Positions 1-6,290 of a stretch of DNA of 6,425 nucleotides are shown piece after piece. Below the pieces are notes generated by a model. That model was given only the letters and a program-made list of their open reading frames with translations. It was not told the origin of the DNA and searched no databases. Position numbers and translations under genes: made by a program. Source of the stretch: Thermoleophilia bacterium (lineage in GTDB: Bacteria; Actinomycetota; Thermoleophilia; Gaiellales; Gaiellaceae); assembly GCA_014534155.1 (NCBI GenBank), contig JACVSB010000104.1:1-6425 (forward strand). Direction: 5' to 3'. The stretch's first letter is position 1, and every line of letters begins with the position of its first letter.

Positions 1-3
1 CTC

Positions 4-1440
4 CTAGTCGCCGAGCTCCGCCCGCCGGCGCGCCACGAACTCGCCGAGCTCCTCTTTCACGGCCCCGTCGAGCGCGGGCTCCTCGTACTCCTCGAGCGTC
101 TTCTGCCAGAGCTCGGTCGCCCGCGTCGCGGCGTCCTTGCCGCCGACGCGGTTCCAGCGCTCGTAGTTCTCCGTGGAGGAGAGGATCGGGCGGTAGAAGC
201 ACGTCCGGAAGCGCTCGAGCGTGTGCGCGGCGCCGAGGAAGTGGCCGCCCTGGCCGACCTCCTGGTGCGCCGAGTAGGCAAGCGCCTCCTCGTCCACGCG
301 CAGCGGCTGGAAGACCTCGTACAGCTCGCGGAGGATCTCGATGTCCATCACGAACTTCTCGTAGCAGGAGACGAGGGCCGACTCGAGCCACCCGGCGCCG
401 TGCAGGACGAAGTTCGTCCCCGCGAGGAACGTGGGCCACATCGTCATCATCGCCTCGTAGCCCGCCTGCGCGTCTACCACCTGCGACGAGGTGAGCCCTC
501 CGCCGGAGCGAAACGGCAGGCCGAGGCGGCGGGCGATCTGGCCGGTGCAGAGAAGCCCGATCGCGGACTCCGGCGTCCCGAACGAGGGTGAGCCCGACTG
601 CATGTCCGTGTTCGAGAGGAAGGAGCCGAAGACGACCGGGCAGCCGGGCCGCATCGTCTGCACGAGGGCGATCCCGGCCAGCGCCTCCGCCATCTGCTGC
701 GCGAGCGCCGCGACCACCGAGACGGGCGACATCGCCCCCATGAGGAGGAACGGGGTGATGATGAGCGCCTGCCTTGCCTTCGCGTACTCGAGCAGGGCCG
801 CGAGCATCCGGTCGTCGTAGCGAAGCGGCGAGTTGACGTTGATCAGCGAGATGAGAGCGGGCGTCTCCTCCAGCGCGTCGCGGCCGAACACGATCTCCGC
901 CATCGCGACCGAGTCGCGGGCGTTCGGCCCGGACGTAACGGAGCCCATGATCGGCTTGTCGGAGAGCGTGAGGAGCGTGTACACCATGTCCAGGTGACGC
1001 GAGTCGAGCGGGCGGTCGTTCGGCTCGCAGATCGTGCCGCCGGGCGAGTCGATCTGCGGGAACGACTGCGCCAGCTTGACGAGGTTGCGGAAGTCCTCGT
1101 AGGTGGCGTCGCGCCGCTCGAGCCCCTCGCGCACGAACGGGGGCCCGTACACGGCCGCGAAGACCATGTTCTTGCCGCCGATCGTCACTGTCCGTTCCGG
1201 GTTCCACGCCTGCACCTCGAACTCGTGCGGCGCCTTCGCGACCTGCTCGAGGACCCAGTCCGGGTCGAAGCGAACGAGCTGGCCGTCCACGTCCTGGCCC
1301 GCTCCCCGCAGGATGTCGATCGCCTCGTCGTGCAGGAACTCGATCCCGAGCTCGCTGACGATCCGGCGCCAGCCGCGCTCGAGCTCGTCCAGCGCGGCCT
1401 CGTCGAGGATCTCGTAGCGCGGCAAGTCGTTTACGAGCAC
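4..1440 (-). CDS. MttB-superfamily (non-pyrrolysine) methyltransferase, substrate unknown
   Basis: 478 aa, predicted cytoplasmic enzyme that moves a methyl group from a methylamine-type substrate to the Co(I) corrinoid of the partner protein encoded upstream. Family marks seen: [16 protein letters not shown] at about residues 313-329, [15 protein letters not shown] (340-354), the conserved tail block [16 protein letters not shown] (396-411) followed by FYRPxL and NYERW. Archaeal trimethylamine MttB reads an internal amber codon as pyrrolysine; here the frame is open throughout, so it belongs with the Pyl-free branch whose characterised members demethylate glycine betaine (MtgB), proline betaine, carnitine or gamma-butyrobetaine. 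The length fits that branch. The terminating codon is TAG at the normal family end (ARRRAELGD). The GTG start is supported by AAGGAGG four bases upstream and overlaps the DUF1638 gene by 10 nt. Last gene of the operon as seen; only 3 bases follow. The substrate cannot be assigned from sequence, and a 'trimethylamine methyltransferase' label would be misleading. Confidence 0.93.
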   Translation of the reverse strand: MLVNDLPRYEILDEAALDELERGWRRIVSELGIEFLHDEAIDILRGAGQDVDGQLVRFDPDWVLEQVAKAPHEFEVQAWNPERTVTIGGKNMVFAAVYGPPFVREGLERRDATYEDFRNLVKLAQSFPQIDSPGGTICEPNDRPLDSRHLDMVYTLLTLSDKPIMGSVTSGPNARDSVAMAEIVFGRDALEETPALISLINVNSPLRYDDRMLAALLEYAKARQALIITPFLLMGAMSPVSVVAALAQQMAEALAGIALVQTMRPGCPVVFGSFLSNTDMQSGSPSFGTPESAIGLLCTGQIARRLGLPFRSGGGLTSSQVVDAQAGYEAMMTMWPTFLAGTNFVLHGAGWLESALVSCYEKFVMDIEILRELYEVFQPLRVDEEALAYSAHQEVGQGGHFLGAAHTLERFRTCFYRPILSSTENYERWNRVGGKDAATRATELWQKTLEEYEEPALDGAVKEELGEFVARRRAELGD

Positions 1441-1970
1441 GTTGCCTCCTTCAGGAGTCGTTCCAGGGACCGTTCGAGCCCGGCGTCTCCCGTCTCCCGC
1501 ACCTCGAGCGGCAGGCCGAGCCGCGCCGCCGCGCGCTCGGCGGCCGCCTCGAGCTCGGGCGTCCGCTCCTGCGCGAGCCAGACGACGCTGGTGTAGTGCC
1601 TGAAGTAGTCGTCGCGAAGCTCCGGCCAGCGGTCGAGGCCAAGGCCGCGCCAGACCACGCGGTCGAAGGCGCGCACGAGGAAATCCGTCAGGAAGTACGT
1701 GCCGGGCTCGTGCTCGGCTCCAAAGACCTCGTAGCAGTGGGCGCCCGGGAGCCGGTTCCGGCCGTCGAGCCCGCCGCGCGTCCCACAGTCGGCGTATGCG
1801 ACGACCGCGTCCTCGCCTCCCGCGGCCGCTGCCACGGCCGCTGGGATCCGCTCGGGCCGGTTGTGGAGCTCGGGCGGGAGCGGGACTACTTCCACGTCCC
1901 AGCCGCGCCGCAGGGCGATCCGTTTCACGTGCAGGGCGAGCGCCCCGCAGGAGACGACGAGGGTGCTCAC
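1431..1970 (-). CDS. DUF1638 domain-containing protein of unknown function
   Basis: 179 aa, soluble, no signal peptide or membrane segment seen. The blocks typical of DUF1638 are all present: an N-terminal CGAL (Cys8), [12 protein letters not shown] (31-42), YADCGT (59-64, Cys62), HCYEVF (78-83, Cys79) and [14 protein letters not shown] (90-103). Three Cys (8, 62, 79) and two His (36, 78) sit in these blocks and could form a metal or cofactor site; that is inference. The biochemical function of DUF1638 is not known to me. The family recurs next to MttB-type methyltransferases and corrinoid proteins, which points to a role in the same methyl-transfer system. The GTG start at 1970 is chosen because it overlaps the TGA of the upstream RACE gene as GTGA; no clear Shine-Dalgarno precedes it, so translation probably depends on reinitiation. 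Its 3' end overlaps the MttB-like gene by 10 nt, and its stop is TAA. Confidence 0.88.
   Translation of the reverse strand: MSTLVVSCGALALHVKRIALRRGWDVEVVPLPPELHNRPERIPAAVAAAAGGEDAVVAYADCGTRGGLDGRNRLPGAHCYEVFGAEHEPGTYFLTDFLVRAFDRVVWRGLGLDRWPELRDDYFRHYTSVVWLAQERTPELEAAAERAAARLGLPLEVRETGDAGLERSLERLLKEATCS
1445..1451 (-). promoter_or_regulatory. Shine-Dalgarno site of the MttB-like gene
   Basis: AAGGAGG lies four bases before the GTG at 1440 and inside the last codons of the DUF1638 gene. It fixes the GTG start of the methyltransferase. The site is partly self-complementary with bases just upstream: CTCC (1457-1454), loop TGAA, GGAG (1449-1446). It could therefore be masked in a small hairpin until ribosomes finishing the upstream gene open it. 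Confidence 0.7.
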
Positions 1971-3802
1971 CGCGGAAACGCCAGCTGGTCGACGAAGAGG
2001 TCGTTGAAGTCGCTTCGCCCCGAGAGCTCGACGTACTCCACCTCGTCCACGATCGCGCGTGCGGCAGCGCGTTCGCGCAGCGAGAGCGCGGCGATCTTCG
2101 CGCCCTCGCCCGCGACGTTGCCGGCCGAGACGATTCGCGGCAGCGGGAGCCTGGGCACGAGGCCGATCCGGACCGCGGACGCCGGGGAGAGGTACGACCC
2201 GAACGACCCGCCGAGCAGGACCTGGGAGATCTCCTCCGGCCTGATCCCGAGCTCTCGGCAGAGCAGGTTCCAGCCCGTCGCGATCGACGCCTTCGCGAAC
2301 TGGAGCTCCCGCACGTCGCGCTGGGAGAGGAAGACGTCGTCGGTGAGGAAGAAGAGCCGCTGGCCCTCGACCTCGCGCAGGCGCTCCGCGCAGACAGGAG
2401 GATCCGGGACGAAGCGGCCCGAGTGGTCGAGGACGCCGGCCGCGACGAGCTCCGCGACCGCGTCCACGAGCCCCGAGCCCGCGATCCCGACCGGCTCGAC
2501 GTCGCCGATCACCTGCAGCTCCACGTCGTCGCCCACGATCTTTACGCCCTCGATCGCGCCCTCGCCCGCGCGCATCCCGCAACGGATCTGCGCCGCCTCG
2601 AAGGCGGGGCCCGCGGGTGCCGCAGTCGCGAGCGCGCGCGCCGACGACCCGAGCACGATCTCGGAGTTCGTCCCGACGTCGACGAAGAGGCGAACGCGCC
2701 GGTCGAGGGTGAGGCCTGTCGCGAGAATCCCGGCGACGATGTCCGGGCCGACGTACGCGCCGAGCGCCGGGAAGACGACGGCGGGAGCGCGCGGATGCAC
2801 ATGCACGCCGAAATCGGCCGCGGTCGTCGCGGGAAGCTCCCGCGCCGCGATCACGAACGGCGCCATGGAGAGCGGCTCCGGGTCGATCCCGAGCGCGAGC
2901 TGGAGCATCGTGACGTTGCCGACGATCACGATCTCGTACACCTCCTCGCGCCGGACCTCCGCCTCCGCGCACACCTCTTCCACGAGCTCGTCCAGCGTCT
3001 CGTGCGCGCGTCGGCGGAGCTCGGCGAGGGCGCCGTCGTCGAGCATCGTGGCCGAGATCCGCGAGATCACGTCGGCGCCGAAGGGCTGCTGCCCGTTCAG
3101 GATGGAGCGGACCGCGGCCGGTTGCCCGGTCTCGAGGTCGATCAGGTTGGCGACGACGGTAGTCGTCCCGAGGTCGAAGGCGATCGCGAAGCGCCGCGCC
3201 GAGGTGTCGCCCGGCTCCACCGCGAGGAGGAGATCGTCCGCCAGGACGGCGGTGACCCGGTGGTGGGAACGCCGGAGCGTCGCGCCCAGCGTCCGGACGA
3301 CCTCGAGCGGTACCCGAAGCTCCACGTCCTCCATCGCGGCGAGCACCCGGTCGAGGTCGGGTGTCTGGTCCTCGAGCGAGGCCTCCGCGAGCTCGAGGTA
3401 GCGCTTCTGCACCGCGGGTCGGAGGATCACGTGCCGGCCCACGCCGGCGAGCGCAGCCTTCGGGCGGGTCTCGAGCGGCGGAACGGCCACCACGACATCG
3501 CCCTCTGCGGGGGCGCGGCATGCGAGACGCCAGCCGGCCCGTAGCTCCTCGGGTGAGAAGGCCCGGGGATCGGTCCCGCTGACCGGGACGGAGCCCTCCG
3601 TAACGCGCACGCGGCACTTCTTGCAGGTGCCGTGCCCTCCGCAGGTCGAGTCGATGGCGACGCCGTTCCAGCTCGCCGCGTCGAAGAGGGTCGTCCCCGC
3701 GGGCACCCGCGCTTCCTTGACTCCGCCGTCCGCCTGCTCGAAGCGCAGTCGCACCCGCTCCGGGTGCGGCGCCTCGGCGACGATCTGCTCCAGCGCGCTC
3801 AC
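1967..3802 (-). CDS. RACE protein: 2Fe-2S / ASKHA ATP-dependent corrinoid activator
   Basis: 611 aa. It reductively reactivates Co(II) corrinoid to Co(I), coupling ATP hydrolysis to a low-potential electron; this role is known for the family (bacterial activating enzymes of O-demethylase systems) and inferred here. The N-terminal 2Fe-2S ferredoxin domain (about 15-105) has Cys54-x5-Cys60-x2-Cys63 and the fourth ligand at Cys95. A linker follows, then the ASKHA (DUF4445-type) domain: phosphate loop FDLGTTTVV (209-217), [14 protein letters not shown] (236-249), second phosphate loop FVDVGTNSE (373-381), [13 protein letters not shown] (408-420) and GGSFG (531-535). Unlike archaeal RamA it lacks a C-terminal pair of 4Fe-4S motifs. 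The frame stays open upstream to 3853, but the GTG at 3802 is preferred: it gives a normal N-terminus and forms a GTGA overlap with the upstream methyltransferase. Only a weak AAGG lies upstream, consistent with coupled translation. Confidence 0.94.
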   Translation of the reverse strand: MSALEQIVAEAPHPERVRLRFEQADGGVKEARVPAGTTLFDAASWNGVAIDSTCGGHGTCKKCRVRVTEGSVPVSGTDPRAFSPEELRAGWRLACRAPAEGDVVVAVPPLETRPKAALAGVGRHVILRPAVQKRYLELAEASLEDQTPDLDRVLAAMEDVELRVPLEVVRTLGATLRRSHHRVTAVLADDLLLAVEPGDTSARRFAIAFDLGTTTVVANLIDLETGQPAAVRSILNGQQPFGADVISRISATMLDDGALAELRRRAHETLDELVEEVCAEAEVRREEVYEIVIVGNVTMLQLALGIDPEPLSMAPFVIAARELPATTAADFGVHVHPRAPAVVFPALGAYVGPDIVAGILATGLTLDRRVRLFVDVGTNSEIVLGSSARALATAAPAGPAFEAAQIRCGMRAGEGAIEGVKIVGDDVELQVIGDVEPVGIAGSGLVDAVAELVAAGVLDHSGRFVPDPPVCAERLREVEGQRLFFLTDDVFLSQRDVRELQFAKASIATGWNLLCRELGIRPEEISQVLLGGSFGSYLSPASAVRIGLVPRLPLPRIVSAGNVAGEGAKIAALSLRERAAARAIVDEVEYVELSGRSDFNDLFVDQLAFPR

Positions 3803-4653
3803 GTCGCCGCTGCGACCTTCGCACGGTGGCGCGCGATCCAGTTCGCGCCCCACTCGTCGCGACCGAGCAGGAAGTCCGCCGCGCGGACCGCGTCCACGAT
3901 CTCCGCGTTTCGCGCATCCATGATCGCGCTCGTCAGGCCGTGGCTCTGGGCGATGGCGAGGAACGCCCCGCCGAGCGTGTGCCGGCCGGGGAGGCCGAAG
4001 GACGTGTTCGAGGCGCCGCAGGTCGTGTTCACGCCCAGCTCCTCGCGGATCAGCCGGACGGTCTCGACGAAAGCCGTCACGGCGCGAGGCTCGGCGCCGA
4101 CCGGCATGGCGAGCGGGTCGATCACGACGTCCTCGGGTGGGATTCCGTGGTCGCCGGCGGCGGAGACGACCTTCTTCGCGACCTCGAGCCGCCGCTCCGG
4201 CTCCATCGGAATGTCCTCGGCGTTCGCGAGGCCGATGACAGCCGCCCCGTGGCGGGCGACGAGCGGGAGGATCTCCTCCAGCCGCTCGTCCTCGCCCGTG
4301 ACCGAGTTCACGAGCGCCTTCCCCTCGTAGACCGAGAGCCCGGCCTCGAGCGCCTCGATGACCGAGGAGTCGATGCAGATCGGGAGGTCGGTCAGCTCCT
4401 GCACGAGCGGGATCGCGCGACGCATGAGCTCGACCTCGTCGGCCAGCGGGTCGCCCACGTTGACGTCGAGCGCGTCCGCGCCGCCGGCGACCTGCTCGGC
4501 GACATCCGTCTCGACCCGCGAGAGGTCGCCCGCCTGGAGCTGAGCCTGGAAGGACTTGCGCCCCGTCGGGTTGATCCGCTCGCCGATGACGCAGAACGGC
4601 CGCTCGGGCCCGATCACGACCTCCTGCGAGCGGGAGTGGATCCGCGTCTCCAT
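3799..4653 (-). CDS. Pterin-binding methyltetrahydrofolate:corrinoid methyltransferase (MtgA/AcsE-like)
   Basis: 284 aa, cytoplasmic TIM-barrel protein of the pterin-binding (DHPS-like) family. It should transfer the methyl group between the corrinoid protein and tetrahydrofolate, here most likely from methyl-corrinoid to THF. Motifs in order: [10 protein letters not shown] (24-33), as in the folate-binding part of Met[10 protein letters not shown] (61-69); ICIDSS (92-97); VNSVTGED (115-122); VVIDPLAMP (176-184); and [13 protein letters not shown] (212-224), whose Asn matches the pterin-contacting Asn of AcsE-type enzymes. True dihydropteroate synthase is unlikely given these motifs and the neighbours. 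The ATG start has GGAGG four bases upstream. It follows directly after a TGA that would end the 22-codon mini-ORF, and its own TGA overlaps the GTG of the RACE gene. The direction of transfer and the exact pterin (THF rather than another) are inferred from context and family. Confidence 0.92.
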   Translation of the reverse strand: METRIHSRSQEVVIGPERPFCVIGERINPTGRKSFQAQLQAGDLSRVETDVAEQVAGGADALDVNVGDPLADEVELMRRAIPLVQELTDLPICIDSSVIEALEAGLSVYEGKALVNSVTGEDERLEEILPLVARHGAAVIGLANAEDIPMEPERRLEVAKKVVSAAGDHGIPPEDVVIDPLAMPVGAEPRAVTAFVETVRLIREELGVNTTCGASNTSFGLPGRHTLGGAFLAIAQSHGLTSAIMDARNAEIVDAVRAADFLLGRDEWGANWIARHRAKVAAAT

Positions 4654-4657
4654 TCAG

Positions 4658-4662
4658 CCTCC
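4658..4662 (-). promoter_or_regulatory. Shine-Dalgarno site of the pterin-binding methyltransferase
   Basis: GGAGG, four bases before the ATG at 4653, supports this start. It sits just downstream of two intercistronic hairpins, so it should stay accessible when they fold. Confidence 0.65.
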
Positions 4663-4666
4663 GCTC

Positions 4667-4681
4667 GCGCGTCGGTCGCGC
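4667..4681. repeat. Intercistronic hairpin 2 (5-bp GC stem)
   Basis: On the minus strand GCGCG, loop ACCGA, CGCGC forms a perfect 5-bp all-GC stem with a 5-nt loop. It lies between the larger hairpin and the methyltransferase Shine-Dalgarno. There is no T-run, so it does not look like a terminator. Confidence 0.45.
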
Positions 4682-4694
4682 CGGCGGTCCGTGC

Positions 4695-4720
4695 GGCCGC
4701 TCGCGTGCCGCGAAGCGGCC
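4695..4720. repeat. Intercistronic hairpin 1 (11-bp stem, one bulge)
   Basis: Read on the minus strand from 4720: GGCCGC, bulged T, TCGCG, loop GCA, CGCGA, GCGGCC. That is 11 base pairs with one bulged base at 4714, beginning two bases after the corrinoid stop codon. No T-run follows, so it is not a classical terminator. Its place right behind the corrinoid gene fits a 3' mRNA-stabilising or processing element that raises corrinoid protein relative to downstream enzymes; this is inference. Confidence 0.55.
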
Positions 4721-4721
4721 A

Positions 4722-5387
4722 TCAGGCGGCGACGGCGCCGCGGCGCTTTTCGATCAGGTCCTTGGCCAGACGGACGGCGGTCGAGGCGTCGGCCGCGTAG
4801 CCGTCGGCGCCGACGGCGTCCGCGTACTCCTGCGTGACCGGCGCGCCGCCGACCATGACGATCACGTCGTCGCGGATGCCGGCCTTCTGAAGCGCGTTGA
4901 TGTTCGCCTTGAACATCGGCATTGTCGTCGTCAGGAACGCCGAGAAGCCGACGACGTCCGGCCCGTGCTCCTGCACCTTCTCGACGAAGGTCTCCGGCGC
5001 CACGTTGACGCCGAGGTCGTACACCGTGAAGCCCGCCCCCTCCAGCATGATGTTGACGAGGTTCTTGCCGATGTCGTGCACGTCGCCCTTGACGGTCCCC
5101 ATCACGTAGGTTCCGACCTGCCGCACGCCCGTCTCCGCGAGCAGGGGCCGCAGGATGTCGAGCGCGCCCTGCATGGCGCGCGCCGCGATCAGCATCTCGG
5201 GCACGAAGTAGTCGCCGCGCTCGAAGAGCGCGCCTACCTCCTCGAGTGAGGGGATGAGCGCGTCGTACAGCATCTTCTCGGGCTCGAGCTCGTCCTCGAG
5301 GCCCTGGTTCACCAGGTCTTTCACCTCGGGCGCGTTCCCGACCAGCGTGTTCTCGTACAGCCCCTGGAGGATCTCGTCGTGCGTCAT
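4722..5387 (-). CDS. Methyltransferase-cognate corrinoid protein (B12-binding, MtgC/MtbC-like)
   Basis: 221 aa, cytoplasmic. It carries the cobamide that shuttles the methyl group between the MttB-like enzyme and the pterin-binding enzyme. An N-terminal helical cap domain (about 1-88: LVxxGLExEL, LIPSLEEVGALFERGDYFVPEMLIAARAM) is followed by a Rossmann-type B12 domain (about 89-215). The base-off/His-on signature is D102-x-H104-x-x-G107, so His104 is the lower cobalt ligand. It continues with GFSAFLTTTM (147-156, the Ser motif; many relatives have Leu where Phe151 stands) and VGGAPV (179-184). Length is typical for this family. The ATG at 5387 forms an ATGA overlap with the IclR stop and has GAGGAG four bases upstream. 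The next gene starts 68 nt after the stop codon, and this is the only real gap in the operon. Confidence 0.95.
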   Translation of the reverse strand: MTHDEILQGLYENTLVGNAPEVKDLVNQGLEDELEPEKMLYDALIPSLEEVGALFERGDYFVPEMLIAARAMQGALDILRPLLAETGVRQVGTYVMGTVKGDVHDIGKNLVNIMLEGAGFTVYDLGVNVAPETFVEKVQEHGPDVVGFSAFLTTTMPMFKANINALQKAGIRDDVIVMVGGAPVTQEYADAVGADGYAADASTAVRLAKDLIEKRRGAVAA

Positions 5388-6139
5388 GCCGCTCCTCTTC
5401 TCGTGTGCCCGAGCTCGGCGGAGAGCTCGTGCGACTGTTCGACCAGGACGGGCGCGAGCGCCGCGATCCGCTCGTGCGTGAGGCGCGCGCCGGGACCGGA
5501 GATGCTGAGCGCCGCGACCACCCCGCCGTCCGCGCCGAAGACCGGCGCCGCGACCGCGGCGAGACCCTGCTCCAGCTCGTCGACCGCGGTCGCGTAGCCC
5601 CGCGCGCGGATCTGGCGCAGCTCGCGCTCGAGGAGCGCGCGGTCTGTAATCGTGGCCGGGGCGAGGCGGTCGAGATGCGCCGGAAGCGGCGCGGCCGCGT
5701 AGGCGAGGAAGACCTTCCCGTTCGCGGTCGCGTGCAGCGGCACGCGGCGCCCCACCCAGTTCCCGACGCCGACGAAGTGGCGGCTGTCGCGCTGCGCGAG
5801 GTGCTCGACGCCGCCGGGCGACGGAACGGCGAGGTTGACGGTCTCCGCGCTCTCCTGCGCGAGCCGTTGCAGGGCCGGACCGGCCAGGTCGACGAGCGTC
5901 TCCTCCGACCGGTGCGCGAAGCGGAGCAACACGGGGCCGGGCCGCAGGCGCCCACGCTGGCCGTCTTGCTGGAGCAGGCCGGTGCGCTCGAGCGCGCTCG
6001 CGAGGCGCGAGGTCGTGCTCTTCGGCAGCCCGCTCGCGCTCGCGAGTTCGCCGACCCCGAGAGGCCGCGTGCTCTCCACGACGCGAACGAGGAGTTCCGC
6101 CGCCCGCTCGATCGCCTGTGTTCCGGCAGCCTCTCCCAT
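5384..6139 (-). CDS. IclR-family transcriptional regulator, probable operon repressor
   Basis: 251 aa from the ATG at 6139. The N-terminal winged helix-turn-helix is plain: TQAIERAAELL (7-17), then LGVGELASASGLPKSTTSRLASALERTGLL (27-56, recognition helix around 38-52). The C-terminal IclR effector domain follows, with VGRRVPLHATANGKVFLAY (129-147), ARGYATAVDELEQGLAAVAAPV (179-200) and a final VVAALSISGP strand (207-216). It is the first gene of the methyl-transfer operon and overlaps the corrinoid gene by ATGA, so it is co-expressed with the genes it should control. A perfect palindrome of IclR-box type ends one base before its start codon, indicating autoregulation. An earlier TTG start at 6175 would add 12 residues encoded by the palindrome and is disfavoured. 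The ligand is unknown; a methylated amine or an intermediate of its breakdown is a reasonable guess. Confidence 0.93.
   Translation of the reverse strand: MGEAAGTQAIERAAELLVRVVESTRPLGVGELASASGLPKSTTSRLASALERTGLLQQDGQRGRLRPGPVLLRFAHRSEETLVDLAGPALQRLAQESAETVNLAVPSPGGVEHLAQRDSRHFVGVGNWVGRRVPLHATANGKVFLAYAAAPLPAHLDRLAPATITDRALLERELRQIRARGYATAVDELEQGLAAVAAPVFGADGGVVAALSISGPGARLTHERIAALAPVLVEQSHELSAELGHTRRGAA
5392..5397 (-). promoter_or_regulatory. Shine-Dalgarno site of the corrinoid protein gene
   Basis: GAGGAG with a four-base spacer (CGGC) to the ATG at 5387, inside the last codons of the regulator gene. It decides the start among nearby in-frame codons and allows strong initiation independent of the upstream cistron. 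Confidence 0.65.
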
Positions 6140-6175
6140 ACGTGGAACTGTAGTTCCACGAACGGCGGACCGCAA
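6139..6175 (-). promoter_or_regulatory. Probable leaderless promoter of the methyl-transfer operon
   Basis: On the minus strand TTGCGG (6175-6170, -35-like) is separated by exactly 17 bp from TACAGT (6152-6147, fitting the TAnnnT -10 pattern). The -10 ends 7 nt before the A of the regulator's ATG, so transcription should start at or within a base of the start codon. No Shine-Dalgarno is seen before that ATG, which agrees with a leaderless mRNA. The -10 box lies in the middle of the palindrome. Confidence 0.55.
6141..6160. promoter_or_regulatory. Perfect 20-bp palindromic operator (IclR-type box)
   Basis: Arms CGTGGAACT and AGTTCCACG are exact reverse complements around a 2-bp centre (GT). 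The core TGGAACT..AGTTCCA closely resembles the TGGAAAT..ATTTCCA style of box described for E. coli IclR. It lies one base before the regulator's ATG and over the proposed -10 element, where a bound repressor would block RNA polymerase. That the adjacent IclR protein is the ligand is inferred from position and box type. Confidence 0.75.
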
Positions 6176-6290
6176 ACGTGAGCGCGTTCACCGACCTTTA
6201 ACCGGCGCGGCAACCATCATTGTCGCGCGTAAGACGCGGGACGTGGCGAGAGGAGCCGCCCGGGCCGCCGAAGCAGCCGCCCGCGGCTGG

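Larger units (their letters stand above)
4654..4722 (-). other. Possible 22-codon mini-ORF in the corrinoid/methyltransferase gap
   Basis: An ATG overlaps the corrinoid gene's stop as TGATG (shared A at 4722). It opens a 22-residue frame that ends in a TGA touching the ATG of the next gene (TGAATG). The peptide is very basic, with 7 Arg in 22 residues, and has no recognisable motif. It could carry ribosomes from one gene to the next (coupling leader) or be a chance frame in GC-rich spacer; the Ala/Arg/Gly/Ser composition is what unselected high-GC DNA often gives. A functional peptide is not supported beyond the exact fit of its ends. Confidence 0.25.

Noticed and set aside
1596..3544. Two long overlapping open frames on the plus strand (about 600 and 580 codons) opposite the RACE and DUF1638 genes
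   Set aside because: They are antisense to well-supported genes, show low-complexity Arg/Ala/Ser/Gly or Arg/Asp/Glu-rich composition and have no recognisable motif. Long shadow frames are expected in high-GC coding DNA.
1971..3917. Extension of the DUF1638 frame upstream to an 828-codon protein
   Set aside because: The upstream part is a shadow of the RACE gene, Arg-rich and motif-free. The DUF1638 homology begins at the GTG at 1970.
6178..6191. Imperfect palindrome GTGAGCG-CGTTCAC upstream of the -35-like element, considered as a second operator
   Set aside because: It has a mismatch, is short and does not resemble the perfect box at 6141-6160; such matches are common by chance in GC-rich DNA.
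4654..6213. A 519-codon minus-strand frame spanning the regulator and corrinoid genes
   Set aside because: It is out of frame with both real genes and rich in Arg/Ser/Ala with no domain signal. Only its last 22 codons are discussed, as a mini-ORF.
6255..6290. GC-rich inverted repeats just after the Fe-S protein stop (for example AGCCGC-CC-GCGGCT at 6275-6288)
   Set aside because: The clearest repeat has only a 2-nt spacer, alternative pairings conflict, and no T-run follows. A terminator is expected here but cannot be supported from the sequence.
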